Notes: generated from the letters alone by a model not told the origin. DNA of 64,000 nucleotides from Elymus sibiricus (GCA_039707655.1 CM077665.1:289916205-289980204); one strand, 5' to 3'; shown: positions 44,656 through 56,223, counted from the stretch's first letter. Made by a program: numbers and translations.

Positions 44656-45177
44656 TCTCTCCATCTATGCAAAATCAGCAGCAATGGTAAGGCTCAGCGA
44701 GGACGATATGAGGATCAAGACGAATGTACAAAGGATCGACACTTACTCGTCATCCTCTTCTCCTGAACTGAATGTGGACAAATTCCACATCCCTTTCTGG
44801 CGAACAACAGGAACCGGTGGCGGAGTTGGCGTCCTGGAGTTCGCCGTCGGTGTGGCAGAGCCGGTAGGCCCGACTGTCTGAATAGAAGCGCTTGCCGTGT
44901 GCTTCGCAATGGCCCGCCTCTTCCTCGCGGCCGAGAGACATCAGCAACAGGGTCCTCCTCCTCCCTTTTGTCCTCAAGCTCCAGTGGTGGAGTGCGACGG
45001 ACCGGCTCCCCTATGCCAGCCTTGCAGCGCATGCACATTCTCTTGGGGATGTTACGGGCCTAGGGCTCCTCAAGCTCAAGCTCTGCAACAACCTTAGTGC
45101 CCTCGATCCCGATGTTGCCCTCGACCCCAACGTCTTCAGCGCCCACGAGCTCTTTCGGCTGGCCTTGAACTAGCGGC
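44656..45177 (-). pseudogene. E2 antisense extra gene, middle exon with intron
   Basis: On the - strand this continues in phase from the part beyond the Copia insertion (45172 downward): acidic Glu/Val repeats, a TAG at 45060-45062, then a Pro/Thr-rich segment ending FSSGEEDDE. A one-base frameshift at about 44930 separates the two. An 82-bp intron (44746-44665, GTAAGT ... GCATAG) follows, then nine bases of the next exon before the Athila insertion at 44655. The duplication TCTCT (44656-44660) lies in that exon. Confidence 0.7.
45173..45177. repeat. Target site duplication (left) of the Copia derivative, GCGGC
   Basis: GCGGC precedes the TG of the 5' LTR and recurs at 55089-55093. Collapsing the copies puts the E2 aORF in phase across the gap. 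Confidence 0.9.
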
Positions 45178-46763
45178 TGAAAGCACAACTTCTCCCTAGG
45201 TGGTTTTGGTAATTAATAACAACATATATTTAATTGGACAAATGTTTCCACTAAGTGTATCTCAGCAAAAAGTTCAATGATGGGTTGGCTAAAAGATTCT
45301 ATGGAGAACCTCCCCAAGGAAAGGAAGGAATAGGATTGGCCATGCTTCAAGATCAAGGACTCTACATTTTACATTTTGTGAGAAATCACTTTGAGTCCAT
45401 AGGAGAGCCAATAGTACTAAAAGGGGATTAGGTAAACATGATGATCTGGTTGCTCAAGTGCTCAGAGGTAGCCACCAAAAATAATCACCCACTTTCCCAC
45501 GCATGTCCTCTGTCCAAACCCTAAAGTCAAAATTCAGTGACACCGACTTCCCATTCGGATCCAGCGAGTTTATCCAAGACAGAAGCCAAACCAAACCCTA
45601 GCATCTCCGTACTACTAGCTTTTCTTTCGGTGCCAGCGAAAACAATGACCAACTTCCTGGTTAGCCATTTTCTAGATTCGGTCCTACCGAGTTCTGAGAA
45701 TTAGTACCACCGAGAAGTTGGACCAACTTTCTGGTAGCCCATTTCTCTAAATCAGTCGCACCGAGTTTGAGGAATCGGTCTCACCGAGATTTGGTAACTG
45801 CCTAGGTCACCCATATCGGTACCACCGAGATTCATATATCGGTCCCACCGAAAACGCCAAAGTTGCCACATTTTGAACTAGTCGGTGACACCGAGTTTCT
45901 TCTTCGGTTTCACTGAGTTGGGCAATAATGTTGGAACGGTTGGATTTTTGGAGAAGCCTATATATACCCCTCCACCACCACTCACTCGCAAGAGAAGCAC
46001 TCTGAACACACACCCACTTGCCATATCCAATTTTCTGAGAGAGAACAACCTATCCTTGTGTTGAGGTCAAGATCATCCACTCCAACCATATGGATCCTTA
46101 TTTCTAGCCTCCCCAAGTTGCTTTCCATCCAATCAATCTCTTCTACCCATGCCAAACCTGTGAGAGAGTGATTGAGTGTTGAGGAGACTATCTTTTGAAG
46201 CACAAGAGCAAGGAGTTCATCATACTACCACATCTATTACCTTATGGAGGGTGGTGCCTCCTAGATTGGTTAGGTGTCGCTTGGGAGCCTCCTTCTTCGT
46301 GATTGTGGAGTTGAACCAAGAGTTTGTAAGGGCAAGGAGATCCCCTGCTTCGTGAAGATCTACCCCGAGTAAGGCTATTCCTCTGTGGATGTAGGCCATC
46401 ATGGAATAGACAAGGTTGCTACTTCATGGACCCTTCGTGGGTGGAGCCCTCCGTGGACTCTCGCGATCGTTACCCTCCGTGGGTTGAAGTCTCCATAAAC
46501 ATGGACATACGATAGCACCACCTATCGGAACCACGGGAAAAAATCTCCGCGTCTCCAAATTGCGTTTGATCTTCCAATCCCTAATCTCTTACATTTGCAC
46601 GTCTTTACTTTTTGAAGTAATACTCTTATACTTGCATGTGTAGGGTGAACTTGACTTGCTACAATTGCTAAAATCTGCCCACAACTAAAATTGGGAAAAG
46701 GTTAGATTTTCATTTGGTCAACTAGTCTAATCACCCCCCTCTAGACATACTTTCGATCCTACA
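45178..46763 (+). repeat. 5' LTR of the Copia derivative
   Basis: The LTR is 1586 bp, TGAAAGCACAACTTCTCCC to GATCCTACA. The TATA box (TATATATA) is at 45957-45964. Upstream of it, at about 45540-45920, lies an array of short inverted motifs of the form TCGGT-N2-4-ACCGA. It lacks about 250 bp found in the 3' copy. Confidence 0.9.
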
Positions 46764-46765
46764 AG

Positions 46766-46777
46766 TGATATCAGAGC
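46766..46777 (+). other. Primer binding site of the Copia derivative
   Basis: TGATATCAGAGC lies two bases after the LTR end and differs from the canonical initiator tRNA-Met complement TGGTATCAGAGC at one base. Confidence 0.85.
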
Positions 46778-46816
46778 TTTGGTATCCATTGAATTGGTCT
46801 CACAACCTAGGATAGT

Positions 46817-48941
46817 ATGGCGTCTAGTGAGGGAAATTATCACCGTAGTGGTCCATATTTTGATGGTACAAACTTTGCTAGTTGGAAGCATAAGATGAAA
46901 TTGCATTTTCTTGGTCATTACCCCGCCGTATGGGCTGTTGTTCGTGTTGGTTTGCAAGGTGAATTCTTTGGTGATGGAAAGGAACCGGATCGTGAAGCGA
47001 CCGTGGAAGAATTGAAGATGGTGCAATACAACGCTCAAGCATGTGACATTCTATTCAACTGCCTATGCCCCGAAGAATTCATCAAAATTAGCCGTCTTGA
47101 GAATGCAAAGGAAATTTGGGATACTTTGGTTGATATGCACAAAGGTACCAAATCCTTCAGGGAACCGAAGTTGGATGTGCTACAAAGTTAACTTAATAAG
47201 TTCAAGATGAAAGATGGTGAAGGAGTCGCGGGAATGTACTCTAGGCTTGCTCTCATCACCTATAAGATTGCCGGCTTAGGAAGCGAAGAAATGACTGACA
47301 AATTCATCATCAAGAAGATCATTAGAGACTTGGATGGAAAGTACGAACCCGTGTGCACATTGATCCAAATGATGCCAAACTACAAAGATCTCAAGCCTAC
47401 GGAAGTCATTGGAAGGATTGTTGCTCATTAGATGTCACTCAAGGACAAAGAAGAACTTCACACCAAGTCTAGCGGTGCTTACAAAGCTACAAGTGACAAC
47501 CTTGTTACCAATGAAGAGATAAGCCTCATGTCAAGAAATTCAACAAGTTCTACAATTCAATTCAAGATATGAAGAGAAGCGTTCATCTAGTCGTGACCAG
47601 AATTGTTACAATTGTGGACGGCCTGGACACTACTCCAATGAGTGCACGCCCCCCACAAAAGAAGAGAAGAGTCACCTAGAAGAAAGAGCTCAAGAGATGA
47701 GTCACCTCGAAGAGAGAGAAGGAGTAGAGATGGTCATTATGAACTAAGACCCTTAAGGAGAAGTAGGGACTCGGAGAAGAAGAACAAATACACCAAGAGC
47801 TACACAATAAGAAGACATGAAGATCATGTTCGTGAATGGGTTTCCGGATCCAAATCCGACAATCATTCCGCGAGAAGCTATCACTCCGACTCCGACTATA
47901 GTCAAGATGAAGGTGTTGTCGGACTTGCACTCGTTTCCTCCAACTCCTACGATATATTAGATTCACCAAATGAAGGGAGTGGAAGTTGCATCATGGCTAA
48001 AGGCCCCAAGGTATCACACCCCGAATACATTGACTTCAATAGTGATGAGGATGGCTAACATGCAAATGATGACTTGTTATTTGACAAAACTTGTGATATT
48101 AGTCAAAATGGGCTAGACAATGATCATGCTAGTCAAGATAAGTCGTGTGATGATGATAAGAAGGAAATAGAGCAACTAACTAAAGAATTAAACACTCTTA
48201 AGTTAGCCCATGAATCTACTCTAGAATATCATAGATAGCTTGTAAGAACTAATGAGAAGCTATGCTTCTAGAAACTCAATTTGGAGCAACAACATGAGTT
48301 TCTTAGAGCAATCAAGGACGATCTCCGAAAGAAGACTTCTTCTTGTCTAGCCAAACGACAATTCTTGTCTACATTTATTCCACAAGGTAAGGCTAAGCAA
48401 TCTAGTAATGAAGGCAAGAAAGGTTCTTCAACTAGTAGCAATAAAAATGATAAATATAATGATATTGCTTCTAGTATTTCTGTTGATTCCACTAATGATT
48501 CTCTTAGCCAAGTTACACCTGAGCAAGAAAATGATCTATTGGATGGCATTATAGAAAAGGGTATCTACAAGTCTTTCCGGATGTAAGCAATTCGAGGAGA
48601 TTGTACGCAAGCATGGAGGATACCGGAAGAACCAAGACATTGGCTGCTTCAACGCCAATGGAGTTGAATGGGAAGAAGGTAAATACCCCAAGCCAAAGTT
48701 TGTTCCTCAAAAGGCGAAGTATGAACATACTCTCCCCAAGGGAACAAAAGCTCAAGATGACCTTCCACCACAAGACCACAAGCTCAAGGGCAGGGACAAG
48801 CTTCAAGAGGAGATTGACACATTTGAAGATGAGTCCCAAGCTTTGGTCCAGTGGGTTCCCAAGGCTACTCCAAGCTCTACTTCAACTAGTGCTACTTTAA
48901 CTCCAAGGATTCCCGTCAACTTGATGTGGGTCCCCAAGTAG
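46817..48941 (+). pseudogene. Copia-type gag with zinc knuckle
   Basis: It starts with MASSEGNYHRSGPYFDGTNF. The capsid part (ASWKHKMKLHFLG, AKEIWDTLVDMHKG) matches the UBN2/DUF4219 gag family of Copia elements. The CCHC knuckle CYNCGRPGHYSNEC is at 47604-47645. An Arg/Ser-rich region follows, then EWVSGSKSDNHS, a coiled segment (EFLRAIKDDLRKK) and an end WVPK with stop TAG at 48939-48941. In-frame stops at 47189 (TAA) and 47429 (TAG) and frame changes on both sides of the knuckle disable it. The 46817 and 47642 parts share a frame; the knuckle is in another. No protease follows. Confidence 0.86.
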
Positions 48942-50638
48942 AAGAACTAGAGATGTTCTTGAGGGGTGACTCCGGCAATGAAATTCACTCATATTCATTA
49001 TTGACAAGGACTGTTTGCAATCAACTCCAACATTATGCAATAGTTCAAGGAGTCACACATTCCCTCAAAGGTAAGCAAGGGAGAAGGTAATGAAAGAATC
49101 CATGCACATCATCTTGTAGGCATTGCACTCCCTGTCCATAGATATCCTTGTATTTGTCTCTTGTGTGGGACTAACCCATGTAGGTGAGAAGAGTAAGAAA
49201 ACAACGAGGATTGCTCCCAACTCAAGATGATCTGCATCAACAATGAGCATCCACTACTACCTCACCCATATGAAGTCTTCTACGACAAACTCAAGGATAG
49301 TTTATCCCTCTTAGGGGGATGTCACATCAAGGGGGAGCTTTACTCTAAGACTTGAGTTAAAGCATCTCTTAAAGATGTGAACACATTAAATGCTTTATGT
49401 AAAAGTGGCAACCCACTTGTGCTTAAACGATGAGTATGACCTGTGATCAAGTATTATTACTTGGCTCCTAAGTCAATATACTTATATATAGATGACTCTG
49501 TAGTCGCCAAAGTGCTTGGTAGAAACTAGAGTGGTTTTGCATGTTTGCCATATTTCATTTGACAATGAGCATGTTGGTATGCATATCTTTTCTCATTCGA
49601 GGATATCCAATTGTCGTTATTTGGCTTTCATTTTTCTGTGGCCAATAGGATATACAAGAATGTCTAAGTACCTCCCTCTAGCTATCTATGTTTTCTCGTC
49701 TCAAATTCTATTCATGCTTCATCACAAAATTTGAGCAAGCACTTCTCGAACCCTGTGTGTGAGGAGCATTCGGACCAGTTCCGTTTTGTTAAGAGCTGAC
49801 TACCAAAACCTCCCCAGTGCAATCTCGGTGCAACCAACTCCAAAATCTCGGTTTCACCGATCCCTAGGGTTAATCTGATTTTAGAATCTCGGTAGCACCG
49901 ATTCCATAATCTCGGCCTCACCGAGTTTCCCTATCAACTGACAATAGAGGAACACAGTGGCACCGATATTTTAGAACCGGTGTCACCGATAGCTACGGGT
50001 ACTTATACTCCGCAGAACTAGTGTTTGAAAATCACTTCGTCAAAGACGTGGTCCCCGCAAACCCTAGCCGCCGCTCATGTCTATGGACTTCTCTCCTTGC
50101 TCCTGTGCGTCTGCACCATAGGAAGTCTCCGCCGTCGACGGAAATCGCCCCCGCCGTCGCTGTCGTAGAGGGGCCGTCGTCAAGTTAGGGTAATGACCTA
50201 AAAATTCTTTGCACTCCCCATCTAATTCATGTGCAATAGAATTCGTTTCATTTTCTTCCCACCGTATGCATAATCTCCATCCACAAGAAACTCCATTAGA
50301 TTAGAAGAACTACGGATTTTTAGGTTTATCCATCCGCAAATTGAATCTGGGTGTCACCGAGTCTTAAAAATCGGTTGTACCGATTTTGTTTTCAGGGTTA
50401 CCGAGAACAGCTTCGGTGAGACCGAGTAGTTCTTTTTCGTGAAACCGAAAAGACTGCCAAGTCTCTGTTAAGGTAAGCTGTCTGTCTCAGTGACTCCGAA
50501 AATTTGGACTCGGTGGAACAAAAATCCCCTCTGCTGAAGCTTCAACTTAAGATTCTTAGTTCAAAATTTTGAGAAAATCCTCTGTGTTTTGTGATGCTCA
50601 ACCCCTCTGCTCTTCTATACTCCATTCATAGCGTCAGC
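48942..50638 (+). other. Non-coding stretch between gag and extra gene in the Copia derivative
   Basis: No integrase, RT or RNase H motif is found in any frame. The first part has AAGGGGGAGCTT (49330-49341), a PPT-like block that in related elements lies after pol. From about 49820 to 50520 the same TCGGT/ACCGA inverted motifs seen in the LTR recur at least eight times. Around 50060-50180 a GC-rich segment resembles a gene 5' leader. This may be the promoter and leader of the extra gene. Confidence 0.55.
49820..50520 (+). promoter_or_regulatory. Array of TCGGT/ACCGA inverted motifs upstream of the extra gene
   Basis: Examples are CTCGGTTTCACCGATC, CTCGGTAGCACCGATTCC, CTCGGCCTCACCGAG, CCGGTGTCACCGATAG, ATCGGTTGTACCGATTT and TTCGGTGAGACCGAG. 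Arms of four to five bases enclose a spacer of two to four. The LTRs carry the same motif. The repeated use with changing spacers suggests selection or expansion of a small module; a role in regulation is inference. Confidence 0.45.
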
Positions 50639-52732
50639 ATGTCAAGTTCCGATGATAGCCAGAATGATTTGAGGCAGATGGAAGTTGACTTGTGTCCAGG
50701 CACATGCCCAAATGCCAGTTCTTCTTCTTCTTCAGAGGAACCAGGCACCCCAAGTTCATATGGGATGCCCAAGGCTGCCACCAAGGCAAGGAAGAAGCTG
50801 AACTCAGATGAGGAAGATTCTGATTTTGTGCCAGAGGAAGATCTTGCAAGGAAGTTGCAAGAGAAGAAGGACAAAGCTCCAAAGAAGGCTGCTTCAAAGG
50901 CAACCTCAGCAAAGAGGACTATCAGAAAGGAATACGGGACCTCTGAAACTATGAGAGCACCTGAGAGTGCTAGAGCAAACACATCTTTATCAGCTGAGCC
51001 TCCAAGGAAATCATTGCCTAAGAAGGCAGGAGAGAAGAAGAGAGTCAGGAAAAGGATTGTCCATGTCATTGGCAGGCCTACTTCCATGTATGAAGACCCA
51101 ACAGAAGCTAAGGAAGAGGCCGAGGAGGAAGAGCCAACTGCTAAGGCTCCTCCATCCAAGAGGTAGAAATTACTTGCTGATGCTATGCCCAAGAAAGGTC
51201 CTTCTAAGAGCAAGAAGTCTAAGTCCAAGAAGCCAGTTCCTCCAAAGTCCAAGAAGACTACTAGGGACATCCCTCTTGCTGCTAAGAAGAAGAGATCTTC
51301 CACCATGGAAGAAGAGGCTGATCTGTCAGTGCTGAGGAAGCTAAGACCACACTTGCCATTGCATAATGATGCACACCCAGTAGCTGAAGACATGAAGAAG
51401 AGGAAGGATGCAGGTCTGAGATTGTGGAGAGCAAATGATCCTTATGCCTCCAGGAGGAAGACTGCTGTAGATGACATATTCTACACCAAAGAACAGCAGG
51501 ACTTCTATGAGACTGTCCTATTGGACAAGAGCCCAACGGTCAGTGACATGAGATATGTTGAGTGGGCATATATCAAGGATAATAAAGATTACTTTCCCAG
51601 TGTTCAAGATAACTTCAAGTGCATTGATATTGCAAACTTTGTTGGGAGAGAGTTCTCTGCTTGGAATGATGAAATGATCATGCAGTTCTACTCTATTGCT
51701 CACTTCTACCCAGATGGCAGGATTATATCGATGACTGAGGGAGTCATATACCAGTCCACTATTGATGAGTGGGCTACCATCTTAGGAGCCCCACAGGTAG
51801 AAGAAGAAGATCTGGATGTGTCTGCTGAAGCCAAGATGAATCATAATTCTATGGCAAATATGTACAAGGAGATTCCAGCTGCTCATGTGCATTCGCATAA
51901 GCTTGGCTCTGTCTATCATCTGCAAGTAGGACTATCCACTACAAACACTATCTTGAGGTATACTTTGATGCCCAAGTCTGGAGATGATAAAATGATTAGA
52001 GGGTATTCCATCAATATGTTGCACCACATAGACACCCACACCAAGATTAGGGTGATGGACCTGATTGCTGAAACAATCAAGAGGACAACTGCTGACCAAA
52101 AATTATCTTGTGGATATGCACCTTACATTTAGGTGCTCATCAACTCCAAGTTGGAGAAGAATGTATATGCACTTGATCGTCCTCATATGCCACTACAGCC
52201 AGACTTTGAGGATAACGTTGTGGTTATGGATCCAAGTTATCCCACTTCATCTACAGCACATGCAGAGGCAGAGGCATCTAGAGCCACTAGTGCTCAGGTT
52301 CCGATGTCCAAGAGTGAGCAAATGGATCTGCTCATCAGCATCATTCAGGGCATGTAGAAGGATATCCAGAACATATTGCTAAACCAAGAAAGCCTTGAGA
52401 GGATTGTGGAACACAAGTTCACCACAATGAACAACAAGGTAGATGGGCTGACAAAGACTATGGATGAACTTAAGATGGAAGTGGATGCAGTGCCTAGCCC
52501 TCATTACTCCGATGATGACGATAGTCCACCTCTCAGGACCAACACCCAGTTCAAGACCCAAGCCAGGACTCCTACCGTGCCAGTTCCAGAGACGAGGCCT
52601 ACCTCACAACACCTACCGCAGCTTCATCAGCTCCTCCAGCACCTCCAATATCTACACCACCTCCTCAGAGGACTTCAGCTGAACTCTTCGCGTATGTTCT
52701 TCTCTCGACTCCTTCGACAGCCACCGGAGTAG
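50639..52732 (+). pseudogene. Extra gene (aORF) of the Copia derivative
   Basis: A single frame of about 697 codons runs from MSSSDDSQNDLRQMEV to a TAG at 52730, broken by three TAG codons (51164, 52130, 52355) and nothing else. The first 220 residues are Lys- and Glu-rich and basic (KKGPSKSKKSKSKKP), likely disordered. The middle is globular: LRLWRANDPYASRRK, FVGREFSAWNDEMIMQFYS and VIYQSTIDEWATILGAP, recalling plant mobile-domain-like proteins in transposons. The end is a coiled coil (IVEHKFTTMNNKVDGL) followed by a Pro/Thr-rich tail. Lineage relatives carry such genes after pol. Function unknown. Confidence 0.72.
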
Positions 52733-53253
52733 CTTCATTGTCTCATGTAGACGATCTTGCCTAGAGCGACGAGTAGCTCTATAGCTTTGAATTTTTTGGT
52801 AACTTGTTGCCAATGGGGGAGAGGTTACAGATCACAGGGCTTTGAGAGAGAGTGTTGCATTTTGACCCCTCACTGCACTTTTAAAAAGCATTTGGTTTAT
52901 CGTTTGGTTGAAACTTTGTTGGTGATTGATCATATACTCTTGTGTGATGCTACTACTTTGCTATCTTCAAGATATCTATGTGATGATCATTCACTTGTTT
53001 GGTGTGATGTGCTCATGCAATTCATTCATATTAATTTTTGCGCACCACCAAGTTGTATGTGACATGGAAGAGTGACCCATAATCCTAATCGATTGTGCAT
53101 TTGCATTCAAACGCAAATTTAAAATAATGCACAAATTTAGGGGGGGCTCTTGCTTATCACTTTCTTCTAAAAGCGACAATGCTATTCATTAATTATATCG
53201 CCCATCAAAGCTCTGATCTATATGTTGTCATCAATTACCATAAAGGGGGAGAT
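52733..53253 (+). other. 3' untranslated stretch and PPT of the Copia derivative
   Basis: About 520 bp without a gene. It ends with TAAAGGGGGAGAT (53241-53253), the polypurine tract directly before the 3' LTR. Confidence 0.75.
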
Positions 53254-55088
53254 TGAAAGCACAAATCCTCCCTAGGTGGTTTTGGTAATTAATAACAACA
53301 TATATTTCATTGGATTAATGTTTGTGTATCTCAGGAAAAAGTTCAATGACGGGTTGGCTAAAAGATTGTTTGGAGAACGTCCCCAAGGAAAGGAAGGAAT
53401 AGGATTGGCCATGCTTCAAGATCAAGGAGTCTACATTTTACATTTTGTGAGAAATCACTTTGAGTCCATAGGAAAGCCAATACTATTAAAAGGGGATGAG
53501 GTAAACATGATGATCTGGTTGCTCAAGTGCTTAGTGGTAGCCACCAAAAATACTCACCCACTTTCCCACACATATCCTCTGTCCAAAGCCTAAAGTCAAA
53601 ATTTGGTGACACCAACTTCCCATTCGGATCCACCGAATTTATCCAAGACAGCAGCCAAACCAAACCCTAGCATCTCGGTACTACCAGCTTTTCTTTAGGT
53701 GCCACCGAAAACAGTGACCAACTTCCTGGTTAGCCATTTTCTAGATTCGGTCCAACCGAGTTCTGAGAATCGGTACCACCGAGAAGTTGGACCAACTTTC
53801 TGTTAGCCCATTTCTGTAAATCGGTTCCACCGAGTTTGAGGAATCGGTCTCACCGAGATTTGGTAACTTCCTAGGTCACCCATATCGGTACCACCGAGAT
53901 TCATCTATCGGTCTCACCGAAAACGCCAAAGTTGCCACATTTTGAACTAGTCGCTGCCACCGTGTTTTTTTCCTTAGTTTTACTTCGGCGCCCTTTAACA
54001 GTACGGTGTTTCCTATGACTCAAAGAAGGAAATGAAACAATAAAAACAAAAGTCTTCACACTTCATTGTCCTCATTCATATCTTCAAGGTCCCACCATCT
54101 TCTTCATTTTCAAAGTCTTCAGGGAATACCAAAGTCTTCAGCAAAGTCTTCAGTTGAAGACATTCATTTTTAGGGGTCGATATTCTTCCAATATACCAAA
54201 CTCCTCATCAACTTATAGAGCCTGTGTATCGGTTTCACCGAGTTGGGAAATAATGTGGTAATGGTTGGATTTTTGGAGAAGCCTATATATACCCCTCCAC
54301 CACCACTCACTCGCAAGAGAAGCACTCAGAACACACACCCACTTGCCATATCCAATTTTCTGAGAGAGAACCACCTACCCTTGTGTTGAGCTCAAGATCA
54401 TCCACTCCAACCATATGGATCTTGGTTTCTAGCCTCCCCAAGTTGCTTTCCATCCAATCAATCTCTTCTACACATGCCAAATCTATGAGAGAGTGATCGA
54501 GTGTTGAGGAGACTATCTTTTGAAACACAAGAGCAAGGAGTACATCATACTACCACATCTATTACCTTTTGGAGGGTGGTGCCTCCTATATTGGTTAGGT
54601 GTCGCTTGGGAGCATCCATCTTCGTGATTGTCGAGTTGAACCAATAGTTTGTAACGGCAAGGAGATCGCCTACTTCGTGAAGATCTACCCTGAGTAAGGC
54701 TAGTCCCCCATGGACGTAGGCCATCATGGAATAGATGAGGTGGCCACTTTGCGGACCCTTCGTTGGTGGAGCCCTCCATGGAGTCTCGCGACCGTTACCC
54801 TCCGTGGGTTGAAGTCTCCATAAACGTGGACGTACGATAGCACCACCTATCGGAACCACGGGAAAAAATCTCCGCGTCTCCAAATTGCGTTTGATGTTCC
54901 AATCCCTAATCTCTTACGTTTGCATGTATTTAGTTTCCGCTGCAATACTCTTAGACTTGCATGTGTAGGGTGAACTTGACTTGCTACAATTGCCAAAATC
55001 TGCCCACAACTAAAATTGGGAAAATGTTAGATTTTTATTTGGTCAAGTAGTCTAATCACCCCCCTCTAGACATAATTTCGATCCTATA
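53254..55088 (+). repeat. 3' LTR of the Copia derivative
   Basis: The LTR is 1835 bp, TGAAAGCACAAATCCTCCC to GATCCTATA (CA changed to TA at the outer end). TATA is at 54284-54291. It is collinear with the 5' LTR except for about 250 extra bases at about 53978-54228, which hold three AAAGTCTTCAG copies and end before ATCGGTTTCACCGAG. Confidence 0.9.
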
Positions 55089-55093
55089 GCGGC
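55089..55093. repeat. Target site duplication (right) of the Copia derivative, GCGGC
   Basis: This matches 45173-45177. Confidence 0.9.
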
Positions 55094-56218
55094 TTCTCGT
55101 CGTGCCCCTCCTCGCGGCCGGCCTCCTCCTTTTCCTCCTCTTCCCCGAGCGCAGCAGCCCCCAAGCTGTTGCCGCCTACGTCAAGGCCCGCTTCCACAAA
55201 CCGCTGACCGATGTGCGCAATCTCTTCATCGGTGATGGCACGGACCATCGACCCTTCATCCCTGATGCGCGCTTCCGCCAGATTGGCAAACCACCCCTGC
55301 ACCAACCCCTTCGCCGGCGCCTTCCACGTGGGGTCCACCCCGTGTGCATTGCACACCGGCATCGTCGCCACGATTGCATCCTTTCGGGAGTTGTTGCAGA
55401 GCAGAATGACGGACGACGGAAGTATGAACTTGTCGTCCGGGTGAAAGAGCTGATGGCGGAGGATACTGAGTTGTAGGAAGGTCAGGTCCCCGTCAAGCCC
55501 GGGACGTATCCGCACAATGTCAGCAGGGCCAACATACTCCCAAGCAAAACGCTTCCGATCATGGAGAGGAGCGATGCGCCTGGCGAGGAAATCAGAGCCC
55601 ACCATCTCTATGGTGAGCCCGGCAGCCCTCAACCGGAGCATGCGGGCGATGGCGATCTCCAACTTCTTCTCGTCGGGGGCAAGGGCGCTCCATGTGTCGT
55701 CACGGAAAAGCTTGGATTTTCGGACCTCATAGAAGACCAGGGGATCCTTGTCAACGATATATCACCATTCCGCCCGCCATTTTTCCCACTTCTTGTGCAG
55801 GTTGCTGGGGGATACACCTCCTTGTGAGAAGCACGAGGGGTCCATGTAATGCTGCCGGAGCGAGCATCCTTGCCCTCTACGAGCGGGTAGAAGAAATGGC
55901 GGAAGAGAGATACATTGGGGACTATTCCTATGAGGTTCTCGCACAAATGTGCAAAACCAGACAGGGTGGTCACCGCGTTTGGCTTGAAATCCAGCAAACG
56001 GAAACTGTAGGTCAGCATCAGATCTACGAAGAAAGCGGAGAAGGGGGAAACCAGAACGCAGTAGAAGTATGCCGTGAACAACGGATACTTCTTATCGCCG
56101 GGCTGGGAGTCACCCGGAAGCACCTCTGGCGCCGGGTGCGCTTTGGTCGCCCTCCCCCACATCATGGCATACCTCGAGACGAGATCACTCATCGTCGGCA
56201 CTGAGGGAGAGAAGACGG

Positions 56219-56223
56219 CGCAC
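56219..56223. repeat. Target site duplication (left) of the solo LTR, CGCAC
   Basis: CGCAC here and CACAC at 57672-57676 differ only by G to A at a CpG, as expected from decay of a methylated site. Collapsing them restores the aORF frame. Confidence 0.75.

Larger units (their letters stand above)
45178..55088 (+). mobile_element. Ty1/Copia-type derivative: gag plus extra gene, no pol
   Basis: This 9.9-kb element lies on the + strand with LTRs 45178-46763 and 53254-55088, an initiator-tRNA-Met-type PBS, a PPT and duplication GCGGC. The gag is of the Copia UBN2 type with a CCHC knuckle. Instead of protease, integrase, RT and RNase H there is about 1.7 kb of non-coding DNA and then an extra gene of about 700 codons. 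Extra genes after pol are known in the SIRE/Maximus lineage; this looks like a pol-less relative. All reading frames hold stops. It is inserted in the E2 aORF. Confidence 0.85.
55089..56223 (-). pseudogene. E2 antisense extra gene, N-terminal domain
   Basis: On the - strand it reads VFSPSVPTMSDLVSRYAMMW, then YPLFTAYFYCVLVSPFSAF, LTYSFRLLDFKPNAVTTLSG and SLFRHFFYPLVEGKDARSG. This is the N-terminal domain of the putative gypsy-type transposon family (as I recall, PF04195) in grass Tat elements. A frameshift near 55850 and a TGA near 55770 follow. The frame then continues KLEIAIARMLRLRAAGLTIE, WEYVGPADIVRIRPGLDGDL and DLTFLQLSILRHQL, ending in Glu-rich sequence at the Copia insertion. The upstream start is at 57750, beyond the solo LTR. 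Confidence 0.8.

Noticed and set aside
50626..51393. 255-codon - strand frame
   Set aside because: It is the complement of the Lys/Glu-rich part of the Copia extra gene; Ser/Phe/Leu-rich shadow without motif.
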